64,000 nucleotides of DNA from Leptoclinus maculatus (Eukaryota; Chordata; Actinopteri; Perciformes; Stichaeidae): contig JAVDOI010000007.1 in NCBI GenBank assembly GCA_032191485.1, positions 27,292,447 to 27,356,446 on the forward strand. The letters are read 5' to 3'. The translations under genes and the position numbers were made by a program. This document shows, one piece after another, positions 58,701 through 62,445 of the stretch. How positions within the stretch are numbered: the first letter of the stretch is position 1; the number at the start of each line of letters is the position of its first letter. The notes beneath the pieces were generated by a model. It was not told the DNA's origin and searched no databases. It worked only from the letters and a program-made list of their open reading frames with translations.

Positions 58701-61615
58701 TACTGTGTCAGAGCAATTTCCCTGAGCATTCTTGTTTGACTGGTAACTCAATAAAGACGCCCCTTTGTGTGCATTTTACCAGCAGCGCGCCGTAAGTGAG
58801 GATTGCTCTTCAGGTGAGAAAAGGTGCGTTTGATTTCCCTGCAGTTGTATCCTGGTGGCAGAAGGTGTGCAGGGAAGAGCGTTTGATGGAAACTACAAAG
58901 ACGACAATTCTTTTTCTTCTTCTTTGAAGGTTAAAGCAGAGCCGTGAACTCTTCTCTGAACTTAGCGGCATTCAGGAGTTTTTGCATTAAATTGCCTGCC
59001 TTTTTAAATAAGTAAACGTTTCAACCACTTTGAGCTTTGCCGTTTTGATGCCGCGCATCGTTTGACCTCGTGTTGTTGTGTGTCGGCGAGTTTTCGGTTT
59101 TTTTCTGAAGCTGACGGCAAGCAGACGACGATCTCCTGAACTCCCCTGAAGGAGAACGTGCAGAAATGACAACCATAAGCTGTCCTTGTTCAGAGAGCAG
59201 CTATTAACATAATGTTCTTTTTGAGGAATAAACCCAGCGCGGAGTTTAGCGATGCTCCTCGGGGTGGCTTGCTCTTGGTTTTTCTGACTTCAGAAGCAGC
59301 TCGAGGATGCTTTCAGCTGGTTCCTGTAAAGAATGTGCCCTGGTGGTCTGAGGTCTCCTCCTCCACACAGGAAGGATCTGTTATGCAGTACATGTATGAC
59401 TGATATGACTGATTCAGAAGGCCATGTTTTATCCCTTTTAATGCTCCAAGGGGTAGGTGTGTTAAACTAAATCAAGGCCTTGGACTTGTTTTTTTGGTTT
59501 GGCTGTTTACATTATTTTTTAAATATTACATCACATTACAGTCTTTTAGCAGATGCTTTTATTCAAAGCGACTTACAATTCAGATTCTATGACATTTCTA
59601 CACCGTAGGCACAGCTACGGGGTTAAGTGTCTTGCTCAAGGACACATCGACATGCGACTAGTGGAGCCGGAGCCGGGGATCGAACCGACGATCCTCTGAT
59701 TGAAGGACGGCCCTGCTCTCCACTTCACCACAGTCACCAGTGTGCCAAATATGTTCTGAAGCTTCGAGTTCAGCATTTTCGGCTGCCGCGATTTGGGATT
59801 TTAGCGGTCGCCAGCTTGTTTTTTTGTGACCCGTGAGCGGAAGAGGAGGAGGAGTGACGTAGAGACGACGTATACGTCTCTCGTAGAGACCTGTCAATCA
59901 CTGTGTAGCCCCGCCCTAAAGCATCTCATTTTCTCATAGACTTCTATACAATCAGAGGAGTCGCCCCCTGGTGGACATTAGAGAGAATGCAGCTTTAACA
60001 CATGAAGCTTCGGCTTCACTTATCCTGACGGGTAAGTCGGTTGCCGCTTGGTTTTTAGGTGGAAACGTAATGTTTTAGAAACATTTATCTTCTTCCAACC
60101 TCTCCGGGTAACGAGTATCACTGTTGCACAACGTTTAACAACGACGAGCTCCAAATCCACTAAACCAGCCTGAACATGAAGAACATCTGAAACCATTCCT
60201 GAGAGTCTGTGGAGCAGATCCGGATAGTTGTCTGACCCTGGACGATGCTACGCTGTGATTGGCCAGTCTGAGTTTGGAGGGGCGGGACTTAGCAAAGGGT
60301 CATTCGGACGCAGAAGAAGAAAAGGGTGCAGTCTCATTGGTTCATGTGTCAGATTCAAGAATTTAGGTTACCAGGTCTCGATTGCAAAAATGTAAGGTAT
60401 AAATCCCATCCTTTACTTTTTTGTTTGATTTTGTACGCCATTCAAAGACGGACAATAAACACGTTTCCAATGTCTCGCTATAAAACACCTCACTTGTATT
60501 CGTCAGATTGGTTGGAAACAAACCAACAGTTTATCCATATCGTCCAAACATTTGGAGATCAAACTAAAAAGTGTGAGTTACTAAAATGTCACTGCACAGG
60601 AAAACGGTGTGACAACAAATACGGTGATGAAAGGTGGGTCGAAGTTGAAGTGGGACTGTGAACTGCGAGGTGCTGTTTAAAGCTGACAGTTTGGTGTTTT
60701 TCTCACAGCAATGGTACAGCGGCTCCATGAAGGTGGTGTGTGTTTGGCTGACGGACAGACTGGACCTGCAGCTCCACCCGTACCAGCTGAAAACACTCAT
60801 CAAGATTGTGAAGGTAAGAAAATATATTTTTTTTTAAACTATTCACGAGAAACAAAAACTGATTTGAAGGTTTGAAATTCAGAGCTGACAGGTTACCTTT
60901 ACCTACCGGATTTAAAGTCTCCTTTTCTTTTTCGTTTGAAAAGATCGGTAGAGAATGAACCTTAGACTGACTATAAAAAATTAAATAAAAAATCTTCATT
61001 TTGGCCTTATTCATGTAAAACAGTCAGAGCTGACATTGAAGGAGAAGAAGAAAAGACAAATCAAACCACAAGTGTCCTTGAAAGCAGCAGCGGTGTGAAG
61101 AGGCGCCGACGCTCGAGGGAGAAAACTGCTCAACTGTGCTGCTCGCTGCTTTTGTCTTTTCGTAGTTCGCTAATGTACAGAGATGTGCGAGTTTAACTTG
61201 AAAGCAGCGAGACGAGGAATTATAATGGCTTCTGACTGAAGGTAAAAGCCCCTCAGACGCCTCGGTCCGACACATAAAAGACTCGGCTCGTCCTTGAGCC
61301 TCAGTCTTCCCGGTTTTTTTTTTTGTGTCCTTTCAAACGGCGAACGGCAAGAGCCTCCTCCCACTCGCCACATTCCTAAGGTGCTCTCTGCCCCCCCCCC
61401 CCCACCCCTTCCCTTTTCCCTTTACCTTATCCCTGTCTCAACAGAAGACCTACCGCGACTTCCGGCTGCAGGGCGTCCTGGACGTCGTGCTGAACATCAA
61501 GAGCTACGAGACCGTCTACAACCGGCTGACGGTGGAGGAAGCCACGGCGGCCGTCAAGTCGGGCGACGGCCTGCAGGGCATCAGCATGAGAGACAGCGAT
61601 GAGGAGGACGATTGA
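5074..61615 (+). CDS. cadps2: CADPS2/CAPS2 3' half: 17 exons, C-terminal 630 residues
   Basis: Calcium-dependent secretion activator 2 is a cytosolic/peripheral membrane protein that primes dense-core vesicles for Ca2+-triggered exocytosis by acting on SNARE proteins and phosphoinositides. The window supplies the C-terminal 630 residues of a family normally about 1,300 long; N-terminal, C2 and PH parts lie upstream. The exons join in frame (1,893 nt with stop). Recognisable segments in order: [15 protein letters not shown] (1-15), [14 protein letters not shown] (119-132), the MHD1/MUN core (about 194-385) with [38 protein letters not shown] (475-492), [11 protein letters not shown], and the acidic end DSDEEDD. 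CADPS2 is preferred over CADPS because of [23 protein letters not shown] and GMDLADTY, which match CADPS2 as I remember it. Only the paralogue assignment leaves real doubt. No exon upstream of 5074 was recognised. Confidence 0.92.
6013..6063 (+). repeat. (CA)25 microsatellite
   Basis: Perfect CA dinucleotide run. Confidence 0.97.
7390..7720 (+). repeat. dispersed repeat family D, copy 1
   Basis: Shares CAACGAAACTGCATC, TTTAACCCAAACTGTGATCT, TTGCCTAAATCTAAATGTTA and TTGAGAATG with the copy at 41030-41235. It creates an open frame of 147 codons (7363-7806) with no similarity to any protein family I know, so I treat that frame as part of the repeat. Confidence 0.7.
9775..11222 (+). repeat. 12-bp minisatellite (CTCTACATCCAT)n, 1.45 kb
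   Basis: The array is built from CTCTACATCCAT units mixed with a shorter CTCTACAT form. A block with CTCTACGTCCAT variants lies at about 10015-10090. CAGCC variants recur at 10551, 10731, 10855 and 10979, giving higher-order spacings of 180, 124 and 124 bp. The block from 10501 is repeated exactly 180 bp later for at least 100 bp. No stop codon falls in the forward frames, so open frames of over 500 codons arise here by chance. Confidence 0.97.
13767..13806 (+). repeat. (TG)20 microsatellite next to the w2 acceptor
   Basis: Perfect run ending 16 nt before exon w2, followed only by GTTCTTCTCTCTTCAG. It may act on splicing of that exon (see findings). Confidence 0.97.
13823..13924 (+). CDS. 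cadps2: cadps2 exon w2 (frame-neutral, 102 nt)
   Basis: Acceptor TTCTCTCTTCAG ends at 13822 and donor GTACCA begins at 13925. The exon completes the split Arg of w1, then reads [18 protein letters not shown] and ends with LLENQITHF plus two bases of Arg. Entry and exit phases are the same and the length is a multiple of three, so skipping it would keep the frame. A (TG)20 tract ends 16 nt before the exon. Confidence 0.92.
14599..14677 (+). repeat. G15 ... (TG)14 G13 composite
   Basis: A G15 run at 14599-14613, 23 nt of spacer, a TG run at 14637-14665 passing directly into a G13 run ending at 14677. Confidence 0.95.
15275..16250 (+). repeat. 26-bp minisatellite (about 37 copies)
   Basis: The unit is GGTGGTTTTGTTGCC followed by TAAACCTAACT. 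The left end (to about 15480) alternates two forms, GTGG..TTGCC and TTGG..TTACC, making a 52-bp higher-order unit; the right part is homogenised monomers, with CCGG variants at the far right. The core matches single or double copies in the dispersed repeat at 49890-49940. Confidence 0.97.
17080..17420 (+). repeat. dispersed repeat family C, copy 1
   Basis: Shares GAACAAACCCCTCTG, ATTTAGAGAAAACG, CACCATGAAACTTC, TATTACAAGTTTACTGA, ATGTTTAAATATGCAAATGA and GGCGTTATCTAATG with sequences at 18650-18880 and 51400-51660. It includes an octamer ATGCAAAT at 17377-17384. Confidence 0.75.
17849..17884 (+). repeat. (TA)18 microsatellite
   Basis: Perfect TA dinucleotide run. Confidence 0.96.
18217..18280 (+). 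CDS. cadps2: cadps2 exon w3 (64 nt)
   Basis: Acceptor ACATCCGCAG ends at 18216 and donor GTACGG begins at 18281. It completes the Arg from w2 and encodes [19 protein letters not shown] followed by ER, matching the conserved [18 protein letters not shown] segment of CAPS. It ends on a codon boundary. Confidence 0.92.
18425..18615 (+). repeat. non-autonomous dispersed element
   Basis: AACTAGGTGCTTATTAGCAT, GCATATTAGTGGCACG, TTGGCTACTTATTA, CTTTATAAAGCACTTATTAA and GCTTTATTCTGCATGA match, from memory, a very common teleost short interspersed DNA element. Only one copy lies in the window. Confidence 0.55.
18650..18880 (+). repeat. dispersed repeat family C, copy 2
   Basis: Contains CTCACCATGAAACCTTCC, TTTTGTATTACAAGTTTTCT, ATGTTTAAATATGCAAATGA and ends with TGAACAAACCCCTCTG just before the w4 acceptor region. 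Octamer ATGCAAAT lies at 18745-18752. Confidence 0.75.
18908..19031 (+). CDS. cadps2: cadps2 exon w4 (124 nt)
   Basis: Acceptor TTGTTTCAG ends at 18907 and donor GTGAGA begins at 19032. It starts in phase 0 with [18 protein letters not shown] and ends MEYAQIK plus one base of the next codon. The match to the CAPS segment VLMKDIVTPVPQEE is close. A copy of a dispersed repeat (family C) ends about 30 nt upstream of the acceptor. Confidence 0.92.
19032..20094 (+). other. cadps2 intron w4-w5 (1.06 kb)
   Basis: It holds a 39-bp minisatellite at 19446-19640 inside a 164-codon open frame (19225-19719). Nothing recognisable as a CAPS exon lies between w4 and w5, although the family has an optional segment near this point. 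Confidence 0.65.
19446..19640 (+). repeat. 39-bp minisatellite, 5 copies
   Basis: Five nearly identical 39-bp units contain the near-palindrome GTCCACGGTGGAC. The period is a multiple of three, so one frame reads [13 protein letters not shown] five times within an open frame at 19225-19719. That frame is not continuous with exon w4 and shows no CAPS similarity. Confidence 0.95.
20095..20195 (+). CDS. cadps2: cadps2 exon w5 (101 nt)
   Basis: Acceptor CGGACCTTCAG ends at 20094 and donor GTATTT, a weak donor, begins at 20196. It completes a split Ala codon and encodes [16 protein letters not shown], then [16 protein letters not shown]. The second half is highly conserved in CAPS proteins. The first 8 residues differ from the family. 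A CAPS segment that, from memory, can precede this point (around EMYEHPVFCLASQV) was not found between w4 and w5; it may be alternatively used, lost or too diverged to see. Confidence 0.9.
22780..23220 (+). repeat. polypyrimidine (CT-rich) tract
   Basis: About 440 bp with strong C/T bias on the plus strand and many CTTCTTCC and TTTCCTTT words, without a regular unit. It is low-complexity sequence and gives a spurious short open frame. Confidence 0.85.
23730..24030 (+). mobile_element. Tc1/mariner-like element remnant (5' end)
   Basis: GGTGCTTATGAAAAGGATGC followed by ACTCCCCT resembles the end of fish Tc1-like elements. About 200 bp further on, CTGAAGACGAAGGAACAC resembles the transposase start coding for MKTKEHS with the ATG lost, and TCAGGAGATGGAAAG resembles the following KSGDG segment. 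The match is from memory and decayed; the trinucleotide array begins right after it. Confidence 0.5.
24058..25605 (+). repeat. AGC/AGT compound trinucleotide array, 1.5 kb
   Basis: An interrupted trinucleotide array. It starts with AGT/GGT (24061-24150), a GGT/GGC run, then long AGC/AGT (24175-25020), an 18-bp AGAAGTAGCAGCTACAGT sub-repeat (24355-24470) and a more complex part with CAACAACAGTAGTAGAAG blocks duplicated around 25260 and 25380. It reads as poly-Ser, Ala/Val, Ala/Thr or Leu in different frames; none is a gene. It ends about 220 bp before exon w6. Confidence 0.97.
25826..25982 (+). CDS. cadps2: cadps2 exon w6 (157 nt, start of MHD core)
   Basis: Acceptor CTGTCTCTCAG ends at 25825 and donor GTGAGT begins at 25983. 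It begins [20 protein letters not shown] and ends [17 protein letters not shown] plus one base. This is the classic CAPS/Munc13 homology start. The exon lies about 220 bp downstream of the large AGC/AGT trinucleotide array. Confidence 0.93.
26830..26861 (+). repeat. (CA)16 microsatellite
   Basis: Perfect CA dinucleotide run. Confidence 0.96.
27000..27490 (+). repeat. dispersed repeat family A, copy 1
   Basis: Shares GGAAGTGGACGTAGTC, ACCTGTCAATCACCGTGTAG, CCCCGCCCTAAAGCATC, TTTCTCATAGACTTCTATA and AACACATGAAGCTT with copies at 29895-30180, 50140-50475 and 59745-60025 and with the reversed piece at 62330-62445. I know these motifs as a widespread percomorph repeat. This copy lacks the CTCF-like segment between GAGTCGC and AGCTTTAAC. 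Confidence 0.8.
29895..30180 (+). repeat. dispersed repeat family A, copy 2 (partial)
   Basis: Contains AAGTGGACGTAGTCACCG, TGACGTCACCTATTGGTTTG, AATCACCGTGTAGCCCCG and CTTTATGGTCTGTTTGACTC. It is cut off on the right where a SINE follows. Confidence 0.8.
30210..30420 (+). mobile_element. tRNA-derived SINE, 5' truncated
   Basis: Contains a partial A-box end (AGTGGTAGAAC), a perfect B box GGTTCGATCCC (30250-30260), then CGGCTCCTCCAGTGGAG and a body with ACACTGAACCCCTCAAACTG and CTCCCGAAGGC, the usual teleost SINE body. It sits directly beside a repeat family A copy. Confidence 0.75.
30582..30723 (+). CDS. cadps2: cadps2 exon w7 (142 nt)
   Basis: Acceptor TCTTTATCACAG ends at 30581 and donor GTAAGA begins at 30724. 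It encodes [16 protein letters not shown] and then [20 protein letters not shown], ending in a split Lys codon. The QETW form is the CADPS2-like version of this segment; CADPS has RESW. Confidence 0.94.
30724..31938 (+). other. cadps2 intron w7-w8 (1.2 kb)
   Basis: AT-rich unique-looking sequence. No repeat family, exon or RNA gene was recognised. Confidence 0.6.
31939..32058 (+). CDS. cadps2: cadps2 exon w8 (Pro-rich linker, frame-neutral 120 nt)
   Basis: Acceptor TTCCCAGCAG ends at 31938 and donor GTATGT begins at 32059. It encodes a Pro/Leu-rich linker containing [12 protein letters not shown] and [12 protein letters not shown], matching the known CAPS linker LPKVPSLPL. It is phase-symmetric (120 nt), so it could be skipped in frame; the equivalent linker varies between CAPS paralogues. 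Confidence 0.9.
32059..36956 (+). other. cadps2 intron w8-w9 (4.9 kb)
   Basis: It holds the 13-bp minisatellite at 32545-33608 and a possible old DNA-transposon-like fragment at about 35175-35600 (begins with an AGGGGTCTGCAGC motif). The rest is unique-looking; no other exon was recognised. Confidence 0.6.
32545..33608 (+). repeat. 13-bp minisatellite (GTTGTTACATTAC)n, about 80 copies
   Basis: The unit alternates irregularly between GTTGTTACATTAC and GTTGTTACAGTAC, with rare ATGTT and ACATT variants. Because 13 is not a multiple of three, all three forward frames read the same 13-residue periodic peptide, so the long open frames here are artefacts. The left edge is degenerate (32545-32635). 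Confidence 0.97.
36957..37112 (+). CDS. cadps2: cadps2 exon w9 (156 nt)
   Basis: Acceptor ACTCCCCGCAG ends at 36956 and donor GTCAGA begins at 37113. It encodes [19 protein letters not shown], then [19 protein letters not shown] and SDMMEACVK, ending in a split Arg codon. It is one of the best conserved CAPS segments; LDALQMFV favours CADPS2 over CADPS. Confidence 0.94.
37113..37585 (+). other. cadps2 intron w9-w10 (473 nt)
   Basis: Short AT-rich intron. Nothing beyond the splice sites was recognised. Confidence 0.7.
37586..37733 (+). CDS. cadps2: cadps2 exon w10 (148 nt)
   Basis: Acceptor TTGCCTTACAG ends at 37585 and donor GTAAGC begins at 37734. It completes Arg and encodes [19 protein letters not shown], then [20 protein letters not shown] and ends DTGQE on a codon boundary. 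From here on all exons are phase 0. A CpG-rich 13-bp tandem array begins 185 bp downstream. Confidence 0.93.
37918..38836 (+). repeat. 13-bp/10-bp CpG-rich minisatellite
   Basis: Successive blocks are GTTGTCGCGTTAC (37918-38215), GTTGTGACGTCGC/GTTGTGACGTTAC (38211-38455), a 10-bp ACGTTATGTT block (about 38480-38660) and GTTGTCACTCTAC (about 38715-38825). The 13-bp blocks share the frame GTTGT-N2-C-N2-TAC with the array at 32545-33608. CpG is very dense in the first half. Confidence 0.96.
40232..40305 (+). repeat. 28S rDNA-like segment (5' end of 28S)
   Basis: ACGACCTCAGATCAGACG, then ACCCGCTGAATTTAAGCATA and AAGCGGAGGAAAAGAAACTA are the hallmark start of eukaryotic 28S rRNA. Similarity is near-perfect for about 73 bp, then fades (a possible TTTCC remnant after AACAAGG). 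The left flank does not look like ITS2. It is either an rDNA insertion fragment or the head of a 28S-derived SINE; it is not a functional rRNA gene. Confidence 0.85.
40802..40816 (+). CDS. cadps2: cadps2 microexon w11 (15 nt, IDKQW)
   Basis: The 15 nt ATTGACAAACAATGG sit between acceptor GAATCCCAG and a perfect GTAAGT donor, and read IDKQW in phase 0 between DTGQE (w10) and QQYHSK (w12). CADPS2 proteins, as I recall them, have a short insert ending in QW at exactly this junction, whereas CADPS can lack it. A TGC triplet lies 22 to 24 nt upstream of the exon, where SRRM4-dependent neural microexons usually have one. Inclusion may be regulated; the transcript stays in frame either way. Confidence 0.78.
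41030..41235 (+). repeat. dispersed repeat family D, copy 2
   Basis: Contains CCTGGTCTCCTAAAGATGGC, GTTCCCATAGAACGAAACTG, TTAACCCAAACCCTGATCTT and CCTAAACGTTATTAAGAATG, in the same order as copy 1. Confidence 0.7.
42784..42820 (+). repeat. (TG)18 microsatellite
   Basis: GT/TG dinucleotide run followed by GAGAGAGA. Confidence 0.96.
42992..43066 (+). CDS. cadps2: cadps2 exon w12 (75 nt)
   Basis: Acceptor TCCCCCTGCAG ends at 42991 and donor GTAAAA begins at 43067. It encodes [20 protein letters not shown] and ends SLVTK. A second AG six nucleotides downstream (CAGCAACAG) could add or drop the two Gln residues. A C11 run lies just upstream in the pyrimidine tract. Confidence 0.92.
43067..43476 (+). 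other. cadps2 intron w12-w13 (410 nt)
   Basis: Very AT-rich intron (43140-43330 is mostly A/T), followed by a C16 run next to the acceptor. Nothing else was seen. Confidence 0.7.
43477..43560 (+). CDS. cadps2: cadps2 exon w13 (84 nt)
   Basis: Acceptor TGTCTGCAG ends at 43476 and donor GTGAGT begins at 43561. It encodes [15 protein letters not shown] and [13 protein letters not shown], an essentially invariant CADPS2 block. A C16 homopolymer (43449-43464) forms most of the pyrimidine tract. Confidence 0.94.
43711..43743 (+). CDS. cadps2: cadps2 exon w14 (33 nt)
   Basis: Acceptor CCCTGAAAG ends at 43710 and donor GTGAGT begins at 43744. It encodes only [11 protein letters not shown], matching the CAPS segment [11 protein letters not shown]. 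The intron before it is just 150 nt and a C16 homopolymer (43685-43700) ends 10 nt before the exon. The next intron is the longest in the window (9.1 kb). Confidence 0.92.
44124..44175 (+). repeat. GAG/GAT-GAG purine trinucleotide tract
   Basis: GAGGATGAG units followed by a pure GAG run. Confidence 0.95.
44730..45115 (+). repeat. dispersed repeat family E
   Basis: GGGCTTTTATTGTGAAAGG also occurs near 20705. Further right, AGCTTAGCATTAAAGACTGG, GTCCAAAGGCAACAAAATCC, ACCAGCACATCTAAAGCTCA and CTGGGACCAGTGACCTCCTG match, from memory, a very abundant percomorph interspersed repeat. It is non-coding here. Confidence 0.65.
46920..48030 (+). repeat. AT-rich possible DNA-transposon relic
   Basis: GAGGGCAAAACTGACC and GAGAGGGCAAAAAATGCCCC at the left and AGTGCCCCAAATTT with GTCAGTGGGGGCAG at the right resemble the ends of decayed hAT-like non-autonomous elements. 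No clear inverted terminal repeat or target duplication was identified, so this is tentative. Confidence 0.25.
48121..48179 (+). repeat. (CA)n microsatellite
   Basis: CA run with one CAAACA interruption. Confidence 0.96.
48304..48330 (+). repeat. C27 homopolymer
   Basis: Uninterrupted run of 27 C, among the longest homopolymers in the window. Confidence 0.9.
48744..48774 (+). repeat. (CA)n microsatellite
   Basis: CA run with one CTCA interruption. Confidence 0.94.
49820..49990 (+). repeat. family D-related repeat with two GTTGCCTAAACCTAACT units
   Basis: Contains ACGATCTTTTCCTCAAACTA and two closely spaced copies of GTTGCCTAAACCTAACT (about 49890-49935). This is the same core that is amplified in the 26-bp array at 15275-16250. 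Confidence 0.7.
50140..50475 (+). repeat. dispersed repeat family A, copy 3
   Basis: Begins near AAGTGGACGTAGTCGACG and contains TGACGTCACCCATTGGTTTG, CATCGCCATCTTGG, then TTTCTCATAGACTTCTATAC and GAGTCGCCCCCTGGTGG. It has an internal substitution in the middle (50281-50345) relative to copy 1. Confidence 0.8.
50437..50449 (-). promoter_or_regulatory. CTCF-like core motif in repeat A, copy 3
   Basis: Plus-strand CGCCCCCTGGTGG is the reverse complement of CCACCAGGGGGCG. Confidence 0.45.
51356..51380 (+). repeat. C25 homopolymer
   Basis: Uninterrupted run of 25 C followed by ACACACAC. Confidence 0.9.
51400..51660 (+). repeat. dispersed repeat family C, copy 3
   Basis: Contains ATTTAGAGAAAACGGCCTTT, TTTTGTATTACAGGTTTTCT, ATGTTATGTTTAAACAAATG, GGCGTTATCTAATGAACGC and AACAAACTCCTCTTA. 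The octamer is lost through a short deletion. Confidence 0.75.
52874..52981 (+). CDS. cadps2: cadps2 exon w15 (108 nt)
   Basis: Acceptor CTCTCCTGCAG ends at 52873 and donor GTGAGT begins at 52982. It encodes [20 protein letters not shown] and then [18 protein letters not shown] is the CADPS2 form (CADPS has GMDVADAY). Both borders are phase 0. Confidence 0.94.
53180..53860 (-). mobile_element. LINE reverse transcriptase remnant (CR1/L2-like)
   Basis: On the minus strand an open frame (53185-53508) contains the RT motifs [13 protein letters not shown] and the catalytic YADD box. Further upstream on the same strand (to about 53860) out-of-frame pieces such as [11 protein letters not shown] and [10 protein letters not shown] show that the element once continued but is broken by frameshifts, stops and an internal loss. 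It is 5' truncated and cannot encode an active enzyme. The clade is a guess from the motif style. Confidence 0.85.
55293..55332 (+). repeat. (TG)20 microsatellite
   Basis: Perfect TG dinucleotide run. Confidence 0.96.
55742..55777 (+). repeat. (CA)18 microsatellite
   Basis: Perfect CA dinucleotide run. Confidence 0.96.
55948..56132 (+). mobile_element. tRNA-derived SINE
   Basis: A pol III A box (TGGCTCAGTGGG, 55959-55970) is followed by a B box (GGTTCAATCCC, 55992-56002), as in the tRNA-related head of teleost SINEs. A body with GTGTCCCTGAAGGAGACATT and an AATAAAGAACATC-like tail follow. There is no acceptor-stem pairing or clean cloverleaf, so it is not called a tRNA gene. Confidence 0.75.
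56797..56828 (+). repeat. (GGA)n tract
   Basis: GGA/GAG run of about ten units. Confidence 0.94.
59527..59735 (-). mobile_element. tRNA-derived SINE, reversed
   Basis: On the plus strand the tail-side motif TTTTAGCAGATGCTTTTATT and CAAAGCGACTTACAAT come first. GTGTCTTGCTCAAGGACACA and the reversed B box GGGATCGAACC (59676-59686) follow. This is the common arrangement of a teleost SINE on the minus strand. Repeat family A begins immediately to the right. Confidence 0.75.
59745..60025 (+). repeat. dispersed repeat family A, copy 4
   Basis: Contains GAAGCTTCGAGTTCAGCATT, CCTGTCAATCACTGTGTAGC, CCCGCCCTAAAGCATC, the CTCF-like CGCCCCCTGGTGG and the end AACACATGAAGCTTCGGC. It lies directly right of a reversed SINE. 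Confidence 0.8.
59962..59974 (-). promoter_or_regulatory. CTCF-like core motif in repeat A, copy 4
   Basis: Plus-strand CGCCCCCTGGTGG is the reverse complement of CCACCAGGGGGCG. Confidence 0.45.
60709..60813 (+). CDS. cadps2: cadps2 exon w16 (105 nt)
   Basis: Acceptor TTTTTCTCACAG ends at 60708 and donor GTAAGA begins at 60814. It encodes [18 protein letters not shown] and [17 protein letters not shown], matching the conserved C-terminal region of CAPS2 closely. Both borders are phase 0. Confidence 0.94.
60814..61444 (+). other. cadps2 intron w16-w17 (631 nt)
   Basis: Unique-looking sequence with a C13 run at 61391-61403 before the pyrimidine tract of w17. Nothing else was seen. Confidence 0.65.
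61445..61615 (+). CDS. cadps2: cadps2 last coding exon w17 with stop
   Basis: Acceptor CTGTCTCAACAG ends at 61444; the frame closes with TGA at 61613-61615. It begins [13 protein letters not shown], contains [13 protein letters not shown] and [19 protein letters not shown] proteins end in the same way with an acidic tail; here it is slightly shorter. A C13 run lies about 40 nt upstream of the acceptor. Confidence 0.95.
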   Translation, partial: KTYRDFRLQGVLDVVLNIKSYETVYNRLTVEEATAAVKSGDGLQGISMRDSDEEDD

Positions 61616-62329
61616 ACGCACATCATTACCTCCACGTCACGTTGATACTTGACCTTCATCCTCTCTCTTAACAGATCAGGACCTTCCGTCGCCGTGTGAG
61701 TTTTGTTGTAGATAAGAGAAAGTCACACGTGTGCAGTAGAGGTGTCATTCATCGTGACCGGAGGTCCTGATCGGGTAAGGACGAACGCTCAGGTGGTGAC
61801 CCCCTTCCCCCCCTTTAGTTTTTCTACCCGACCTGTCACATGTAGGAGAAGACAGGGACTCATGGTGTCGGACCCTCTGGACGGTGCTGAGACGAACCCC
61901 GTCCTCCTCCCTCTCTCACCTGCGGGACAGGAAGCCCCGCCCTCCTCCACGTGCAGCCGTACTCTGATTGATGTCACTTTGTACAGCAGAGCTCAGCGAT
62001 CGCCGTCAGGGCGGCTCCCTCTGGTTTTGTGTTCACCCACAGTTGTAGCGTAGTGTTCAGAAAAGTTGTTTTTAACAGACGGCAACGGCAGCAAAATCAA
62101 CTAAAGAGATTTATTTTCATTGGATATTGGAATTGTAAGGTTCTATTTGACTTTCATTCACAATCATATCTTTGAATGTTACTTTATACTGTTATGGTCT
62201 CATTTTATAACCAACCTATTTGGTTAAAGGTACAAGTCAAAAGTCCTGCTAGCATCCTCTATATGCTGAAACATTCATTACAACCCACAACACCTGTCTC
62301 CACCTGTCTCCAACCTCCGGTTCTGAGAA

Positions 62330-62445
62330 ATAAAGTCAAAGCTTCATGTGTTAAAGCTGCATTCTCTCTAGTGTCCACCAGGGGGCGACTCCTCTGAGTG
62401 TATAGAAGTCTATGAGAAAATGACTCTACTTCTCTCTTTGTCCGA
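62330..62445 (-). repeat. dispersed repeat family A, reversed fragment in 3'UTR
   Basis: Carries the reverse complement of the right end of family A: GCTTCATGTGTTAAAGCTGC, CCACCAGGGGGCG and TATAGAAGTCTATGAGAAAA. It is part of the predicted cadps2 3'UTR. Confidence 0.85.
62375..62387 (+). promoter_or_regulatory. CTCF-like core motif in repeat A
   Basis: CCACCAGGGGGCG fits the vertebrate CTCF core (CCASYAGRKGGCR) at all 13 positions. The same motif lies on the minus strand at 50437-50449 and 59962-59974 within other copies of the family. Binding is inferred from sequence only. Confidence 0.45.

Larger units (their letters stand above)
52982..60708 (+). other. cadps2 intron w15-w16 (7.7 kb)
   Basis: It holds a reversed LINE remnant at 53180-53860, (TG)20 at 55293-55332, (CA)18 at 55742-55777, a tRNA-type SINE at 55948-56132, a GGA tract at 56797-56828, a reversed SINE at 59527-59735 and repeat family A at 59745-60025. 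Positions 58440-58800 look unique and lack simple repeats. No further exon was recognised. Confidence 0.6.
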
